From Caecibacter massiliensis (lineage in GTDB: Bacteria; Bacillota; Negativicutes; Veillonellales; Megasphaeraceae), in NCBI GenBank assembly GCA_900095875.1, contig LT608311.1, forward strand, positions 744,001-808,000: a stretch of DNA of 64,000 nucleotides, read 5' to 3'. The position numbers and the translations under genes were made by a program. Positions within the stretch are counted from its first letter, which is position 1. Every line of letters begins with the position of its first letter. Below the pieces are notes generated by a model. The model worked only from the letters and a program-made list of their open reading frames with translations, was not told the DNA's origin and searched no databases. This document shows, piece after piece, positions 60,836 through 64,000 of the stretch.

Positions 60836-62056
60836 TTAAGAATTCATTTTATCCCAATCAATTTTACCCTCTTTGCTTGCTACAATAGCCGTGCAGACTG
60901 CATCTCCCCATATATTCATAGGCGTTCCTGTAATGTCCAGATAGAAGAATACTGCTGCAATCCAGGCAACAACTTCTGTCGGCAATCCGAACGCATTAAC
61001 CAGAATGACGGCAATGGCCAGTCCACCACCTGGAACACCGGCACAACCTATCGAAAAGGCTATCCCCATGATAACAAAAAGGAAAAGCTGCCCAATAGTA
61101 GGTGCAGTTCCTACAGCATACATCCCTAACATGATATATAGAGGGATTTCAATCCCCATTGAATCCATATTAAATGTAACTCCCAGGGGAAGGCCAAAGT
61201 CTGTCATTTCCTTATCGACTCCCATTTCTTTGACACAACGGAGGTTTACAGGCAGAGTAGCCGCCGAACTGGTCGTTGTAAAAGCGGTAATCAGCGCAGG
61301 AAACATTTTTCTGGTAAAGCGGAATGGATTAATTTTGCCAATAACATACAAAAGCAGGAAATATACGATAGCTACCTGCAGAACAAAGGCAATGCTGTAA
61401 GCCGCCAGAAAACTACCCATCTGAGAAACAAACGAACCTTTTAATTCTCCTATAGACGTAGCCATTAAAGCCGCCACCCCAATAGGCGCATAATACATGA
61501 TTCCTTTTACAATCTGCAAGATCAAATCCTGACTTGACGAAAGAATATTAGTCAGGAATGTCTTAGATTTTCCTTCAGGCATCATGACCACAGCTATTCC
61601 TACAAAAATGGATAAGAACACAATCTGGATAGTATTTCCTTCTGCAATGCAGCCAACAAAATTCTTAGGAAGCCAGTTAATAAACATATCAACTGTAATT
61701 TCTGTCACTTTAAAATCAGCAGAATGCAATTCAATGCCCAGACCTGGTTTAAAAATAAGCCCCATAGCAATGCCTAAAAACGTGGCTATCAGCATCGAAA
61801 GAACAAACCATCCAATAATTTTTCCAGCCCACCGTTTCATCCGGGTAGCATCGCCGATGTTCGCAAAGGAAGACGCAATAGAAAAAAATACCAATACAGG
61901 TACGATCATAACCAGAAGTCTGGTAAAAATAGTACCCAGAGGCTTCAACAATACGACCTGCTCTCCCATGACAAAAGAAAGAACAATACCAACAATGACC
62001 GCTCCAAACAAACACAGTGCAAAATGTTGATTCATGTACCTGAATACACTACTCAT
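60836..62056 (-). CDS. dicarboxylate/amino acid:cation symporter (DAACS family)
   Basis: Inner-membrane secondary carrier, 406 aa. Family motifs are the serine-rich TTTSSAATLPV hairpin region, the GVPGGGLA segment and DITGTPMNIWGD in the last helix, where the substrate and cation sites lie. It would import glutamate, aspartate, serine or a C4-dicarboxylate with Na+ or H+. It overlaps the upstream aminotransferase by four bases (ATGA), a sign of linked use of the imported amino acid. Confidence 0.92.
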   Translation of the reverse strand: MSSVFRYMNQHFALCLFGAVIVGIVLSFVMGEQVVLLKPLGTIFTRLLVMIVPVLVFFSIASSFANIGDATRMKRWAGKIIGWFVLSMLIATFLGIAMGLIFKPGLGIELHSADFKVTEITVDMFINWLPKNFVGCIAEGNTIQIVFLSIFVGIAVVMMPEGKSKTFLTNILSSSQDLILQIVKGIMYYAPIGVAALMATSIGELKGSFVSQMGSFLAAYSIAFVLQVAIVYFLLLYVIGKINPFRFTRKMFPALITAFTTTSSAATLPVNLRCVKEMGVDKEMTDFGLPLGVTFNMDSMGIEIPLYIMLGMYAVGTAPTIGQLFLFVIMGIAFSIGCAGVPGGGLAIAVILVNAFGLPTEVVAWIAAVFFYLDITGTPMNIWGDAVCTAIVASKEGKIDWDKMNS

Positions 62057-63219
62057 ATCTGATTCCCCCTTATGGTTTCACAAAAGCGTTTTATCCGTTG
62101 CAATCCTTCCACTAACTCATCCTCACTGCACGTATAGGCCATGCGCATGTACCCTTCCCCCGCCTGTCCAAATGCACTGCCAGGAATACAGACTACATGT
62201 TCTTCTTCCAGCAGGCGGTTACAGAATTCAGAACTCGTCATTCCGAAAGATTGGATATTGGGAAATACATAAAAGGCTCCAGCAGGTTCATCATAGGAAA
62301 TCCCCGGTATCGCATTCAGACCGTCCGTGATAATCTTACGCCTTTGCCTGAATATCGTGCACAATGTTTCCGATAATTCAGGATGATGTAAAGCATACAC
62401 CGCTGCTGCCTGGGCTGGCGCATTGGCACAAGCACTGATATTTTCCTGGGCAGGTACCATTTTGCTAATGATTTCCGCAGGTCCGGCAGCAAAACCAATC
62501 CGCCATCCAGTCATTGCAAATGCTTTAGACAGGCTATTGATGACAACGGTCCTTTCTTTCATTCCAGGTAAAGTACTGATAGAAACGGGTTTATCCTTAT
62601 AATACAGCGTATCATATACTTCATCGGAAATTACGAGAAGATCGTGGCGGATAGCCACTTCTGCAATTTTTCCAAGTTCTTCTTCTGGAATGACAGCTCC
62701 CGTCGGATTATTAGGTGAATTCAGCATAAGAGCTTTGGTTTTTTCCGTAATTTTGTGCTCTATATCTTCCGCCTGAATGACGAACCCTCGTTCTGCACAC
62801 GTAGAAACAGAAACTGGAATGCCTCCAAAAAATTGGACCTGACTGGCATAATTCAACCATTGAGGATCCTGAATCAGTATTTCAACACCATCTTCCACAA
62901 TAACGGACAAGAGCAAAGATAATGCTCCCATTCCTCCAGGCGTGATAATAATCTCCGTTTGAGGATCATAATGAAGTTCTTTTATACTGCCCCATTCAGA
63001 AACAGCCCGCCGGCATTCTAATGTCCCTGCATTCGGCGTATAGTGTGTCTGACCATTCCGCAGTGCCATAGCTGCAGCTTCGCAGATGGGCATAGGTGTT
63101 GCCATATCCGGCTCTCCAATGCCCATACTGATAACACGATCCATAGTTGCTGCTTTATCGAACATGGCCCGGATAGCCCCTTGATGAAGGTTTTGGGCTC
63201 TTTTGCTTAAAACAACCAT
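62053..63219 (-). CDS. PLP-dependent class I/II aminotransferase
   Basis: Aminotransferase of fold type I, 388 aa. The PLP lysine is K232 in SLSKAFAMTGWR; NSPNNPTG (Asn171) and SDEVYD (Asp199) contact the cofactor, and the carboxylate-binding Arg lies near the C terminus. AspC/PatA-like group; substrate likely an amino acid brought in by the coupled symporter. GGGAGGAG lies just ahead of the ATG. Its promoter is at 63267-63295. Confidence 0.92.
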   Translation of the reverse strand: MVVLSKRAQNLHQGAIRAMFDKAATMDRVISMGIGEPDMATPMPICEAAAMALRNGQTHYTPNAGTLECRRAVSEWGSIKELHYDPQTEIIITPGGMGALSLLLSVIVEDGVEILIQDPQWLNYASQVQFFGGIPVSVSTCAERGFVIQAEDIEHKITEKTKALMLNSPNNPTGAVIPEEELGKIAEVAIRHDLLVISDEVYDTLYYKDKPVSISTLPGMKERTVVINSLSKAFAMTGWRIGFAAGPAEIISKMVPAQENISACANAPAQAAAVYALHHPELSETLCTIFRQRRKIITDGLNAIPGISYDEPAGAFYVFPNIQSFGMTSSEFCNRLLEEEHVVCIPGSAFGQAGEGYMRMAYTCSEDELVEGLQRIKRFCETIRGNQI

Positions 63220-63266
63220 ATTACTCCTCCCTTCAGCACTTTTATTTACTATCGTTTTCTAAATAA

Positions 63267-63295
63267 ATTTTATATAAAATAAATAATGCATTCAA
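63267..63295 (-). promoter_or_regulatory. promoter of the aminotransferase/symporter operon
   Basis: On the minus strand TTGAAT (63290-63295), a 17-bp spacer and TAAAAT (63267-63272). Confidence 0.65.
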
Positions 63296-63383
63296 CATAT
63301 GATTATTGTATTATTTTCTAATTTTTTCTTATACTTTTATTTTTTTATATAATTTTTAGAGTATATTTCTTCACATTTTCATA

Positions 63384-63412
63384 TTGCAGATTCTTTTTTA
63401 TGCAGATATACT
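63384..63412 (+). promoter_or_regulatory. promoter of the PucR-type regulator gene
   Basis: TTGCAG (63384-63389), a 17-bp spacer and TATACT (63407-63412), about 45 bp ahead of the TTG start. Confidence 0.75.
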
Positions 63413-63456
63413 AAATATATCTTATTTATTTATACAAAATGTACGAGGTGGTTTTA

Positions 63457-64000
63457 TTGAAATTAACAATCGCTGAGATTCTGCATTATCCTGAGTTCTC
63501 CGGTTTTACTCTCATTGCTGGTGCCACAGGTATTTCCAATCAAATAACCTCATGCGGAATTTTGGATTATGAATATGACCGGACATTAAAAAATAAATAC
63601 ACGAAATTAAGTTTCATCCCCAACCAGCTTATCTTATCCAGTCTGCAATATGCTAAAGAAGATCCCGGCTGTCTAATTGATGCTATACGACTTTTGCATC
63701 ACCGCAATTGTAGCGGTCTTGTTATAAAAAATGTGTATAGTCTGCCTTTATCTCCCCATGTATTACGATTCGCCGACTCGGCTGGTTTTCCCATTATTCT
63801 TATAAAAAACTCCGAACAATATTTTGAAAAAATAATTATCAATATTTACAAACGGCTGCAGTCTCTTTATGATTTCGACAAATTTGAGCACATTATTTCC
63901 CGTATTATTACTTTACCCGAACACGACAAACAACAAAAAGAACTACAACTGGAAATTAACCCCTGTTTGCAGCCTGATATCTTTTGCATGTATTTCCGCT
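63457..64000 (+). CDS. PucR-family transcriptional regulator, 5' part
   Basis: Open from a TTG at 63457 to the right edge of the window (181 codons seen), with GAGGTGG 6 nt upstream. The product starts MKLTIAEILHYPEF and has the N-terminal PucR sensor pattern: LIAGATGISN, then ILSSLQYA, GLVIKN and ADSAGFPIILI. Further right it should carry the PucR C-terminal helix-turn-helix. Divergent from the aminotransferase/symporter operon, so it may control it in response to an amino acid or nitrogen signal. AT-rich compared with the neighbours. Confidence 0.8.
   Translation, partial: MKLTIAEILHYPEFSGFTLIAGATGISNQITSCGILDYEYDRTLKNKYTKLSFIPNQLILSSLQYAKEDPGCLIDAIRLLHHRNCSGLVIKNVYSLPLSPHVLRFADSAGFPIILIKNSEQYFEKIIINIYKRLQSLYDFDKFEHIISRIITLPEHDKQQKELQLEINPCLQPDIFCMYFR

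Overview
The window looks like chromosomal DNA of a Megasphaera-type bacterium (Negativicutes, Veillonellaceae). The reasons are the 16S rRNA sequence, Firmicutes-style promoters and Shine-Dalgarno sites, a Firmicutes-style S10-spc-alpha order, and genes for CoA-transferase metabolism and sugar-acid breakdown. The genus is assigned by recognition of the 16S and gene content, not by a database search. Nearly everything is on the minus strand. The plus-strand genes are ribB, a LacI-type regulator and a PucR-type regulator cut by the right edge.

Layout. 1-4429: an rRNA operon (partial 23S, short spacer without tRNA, complete 16S, leader with three tandem promoters). 4430-9259: a molybdenum hydroxylase in three subunits followed by a family III CoA-transferase. 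9260-11062: FMN riboswitch with ribB, and a CpXC-domain protein. 11063-16911: an MFS carrier, a family I CoA-transferase and a very large ATPase/BTAD regulator. 17069-20679: a repeat-containing lipoprotein, tRNA-Ser(GCT), a thiamine-binding-type protein, an MTH1-like NUDIX hydrolase and a DUF3783 protein. 20787-35499: one long S10-spc-alpha transcription unit (rpsJ to rplQ). 35810-40363: the str operon (L7Ae-like, rpsL, rpsG, fusA, tuf). 40607-48603: rpoB-rpoC with their own promoter and a leader terminator. 48836-50092: tyrS. 50250-60693: two sugar-acid units. One is uxaC-gntP-uxaB-kdgK-eda with a divergent LacI regulator; the other is dgoK, an aldolase and an SDR dehydrogenase. 60836-64000: an aminotransferase with a dicarboxylate/amino-acid symporter, divergent from the PucR-type regulator.

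How it works together. The 20-50 kb block supplies ribosomes, RNA polymerase, Sec translocation, elongation factors and TyrRS, in separate units bounded by clear promoters and terminators. The hexuronate unit would convert glucuronate or galacturonate through UxaC, UxaB, KdgK and Eda to pyruvate and glyceraldehyde-3-phosphate, but no altronate or mannonate dehydratase is present here. The dgo unit similarly lacks its dehydratase. A perfect 14-bp LacI-type operator lies just downstream of the uxaC promoter, next to the divergent regulator gene.

Most notable: RpoC carries two extra tandem copies of a normally single module between its zinc cysteines; rpoBC has a possible leader attenuator and is separated from rplJL; the KDPG aldolase is fused to a VOC-like C-terminal domain; a molybdenum hydroxylase of unknown substrate is coupled to an FldA/HadA-like CoA-transferase; a large lipoprotein is built of YD-type repeats. 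I saw no CRISPR array, prophage, insertion sequence or antibiotic-resistance gene, and no clear new defence or mobile system.
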